64,000 nucleotides of DNA from Streptomyces sp. NBC_01689 (GTDB lineage Bacteria > Actinomycetota > Actinomycetes > Streptomycetales > Streptomycetaceae), in the NCBI RefSeq assembly GCF_036250675.1, contig NZ_CP109592.1, positions 4,402,001-4,466,000 on the forward strand, in the 5' to 3' direction. A program made the translations under genes and the position numbers. The notes beneath the pieces are model-generated. The model had not been told where the DNA came from. It worked only from the letters and a program-made list of their open reading frames with translations, and did not search any database. Each line of letters opens with the position of its first letter. The stretch's first letter is position 1. Shown piece by piece: positions 63,608-64,000 of the stretch.

Positions 63608-63962
63608 GTCAGCCCCTCGCTCCCTGACCTCGTGGCGCACGCCGTACGCACGTCGCGCACGCTGCGATACGCCCTGTTCGACGATCTGTACGGACGGGAG
63701 TCTAGGGCCTGCTAAAGAAACGGTAAGCAGGCCGTCACACCCTGATTATCGTGGACACGTCATGGTCGAGTGCTGGACTCGTCCTGCTCGTGCGCCACGG
63801 GATTCCCATCCGTCTCCCGTCCGTCTCCCGCGATCGCTTCCCATTGGACCGCAGGCCCACGCCCGGCACAGCACGGGAGGTCGCGAAGGTAGGGCTTTCC
63901 CCAGTGGATCCGGGCGGGTCACCTCATGGCGCGGCGGCTCGCCGCCGGGCAGGCTAGCGAAT
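63608..63962. other. Divergent promoter region upstream of nuoA
   Basis: This 355-base region separates nuoA from a divergent gene and should contain both promoters. A comparatively AT-rich patch at 63712-63750 is the best candidate for the nuo promoter. No clear operator was seen. Confidence 0.5.
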
Positions 63963-64000
63963 ATGACCGAACGCATCACCGCGATCGTCCCGCCGGACGG
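63963..64000 (+). CDS. Start of an unidentified gene, cut by window edge
   Basis: ATG at 63963 begins MTERITAIVPPDG and runs off the window. Twelve codons are too few to assign a family. The position, divergent from nuoA, supports a real gene start. Confidence 0.45.
   Translation, partial: MTERITAIVPPD

Overview
The window is a high-GC actinobacterial chromosome segment, almost certainly Streptomyces. The evidence is the ribosomal and RNA polymerase gene order, an RpoB of exactly 1,161 residues with a TTG start, GTG-rich starts, a CYP158A-like P450 and the tRNA-Tyr/yajQ and htpX/partial-nuo neighbourhoods. Gene order follows the S. coelicolor SCO4600-4710 region as I remember it; no database was consulted.

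Layout. (1) 1-6707, minus strand: S10-spc ribosomal protein operon from rpsJ to a truncated rplE. (2) 7239-14235: an accessory block between the S10 and str operons. It holds a small membrane protein, a VapBC toxin-antitoxin pair with a perfect operator-like inverted repeat, a second small membrane protein, a three-gene type VII secretion-associated cassette (two WXG/ESX-like proteins and a mycosin) and a CYP158A-like cytochrome P450. (3) 14429-18779, minus: str operon rpsL-rpsG-fusA-tuf. (4) 18780-20694: a gene-poor GC-rich stretch and a DUF1707-type membrane protein. (5) 20695-34841, minus: secE-nusG-rplK-rplA, two paralogous lipoproteins, rplJ-rplL and rpoB-rpoC. (6) 34951-43680: tRNA-Trp, aspartate aminotransferase, adenosine deaminase-like protein, murB, an MFS exporter with its TetR regulator (two matching operators), two MaoC-like dehydratases and rpmG. 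(7) 43777-48336: tRNA-Met, tRNA-Thr, an amidohydrolase with lost metal ligands and a TTA codon, an NAD(P)-binding protein, a frameshifted gene and tRNA-Tyr, the known SLP1-type attachment site. (8) 48337-52922: yajQ, a GlsB/YeaQ-type protein, an SMI1/KNR4 protein and an htpX-yccF operon whose yccF is split by a decayed mobile element of about 1.6 kb. The element is flanked by 16-bp direct repeats and carries its own intact yccF. (9) 53128-63607, minus: a translationally coupled operon for a partial complex I (nuoA, B, C, H-N, without D, E, F, G). Three of its subunits have unusual low-complexity tails. (10) 63963-64000: the start of a divergent gene.

Most of the window is core gene expression and respiration machinery transcribed on the minus strand. 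The most unusual parts are the yccF-disrupting element with a replacement yccF, the NuoDEFG-less complex with expanded tails, a 27-nt leader shared by the S10 and str operons, the degenerate amidohydrolase, and the CYP158A-like P450 found away from any visible type III PKS.
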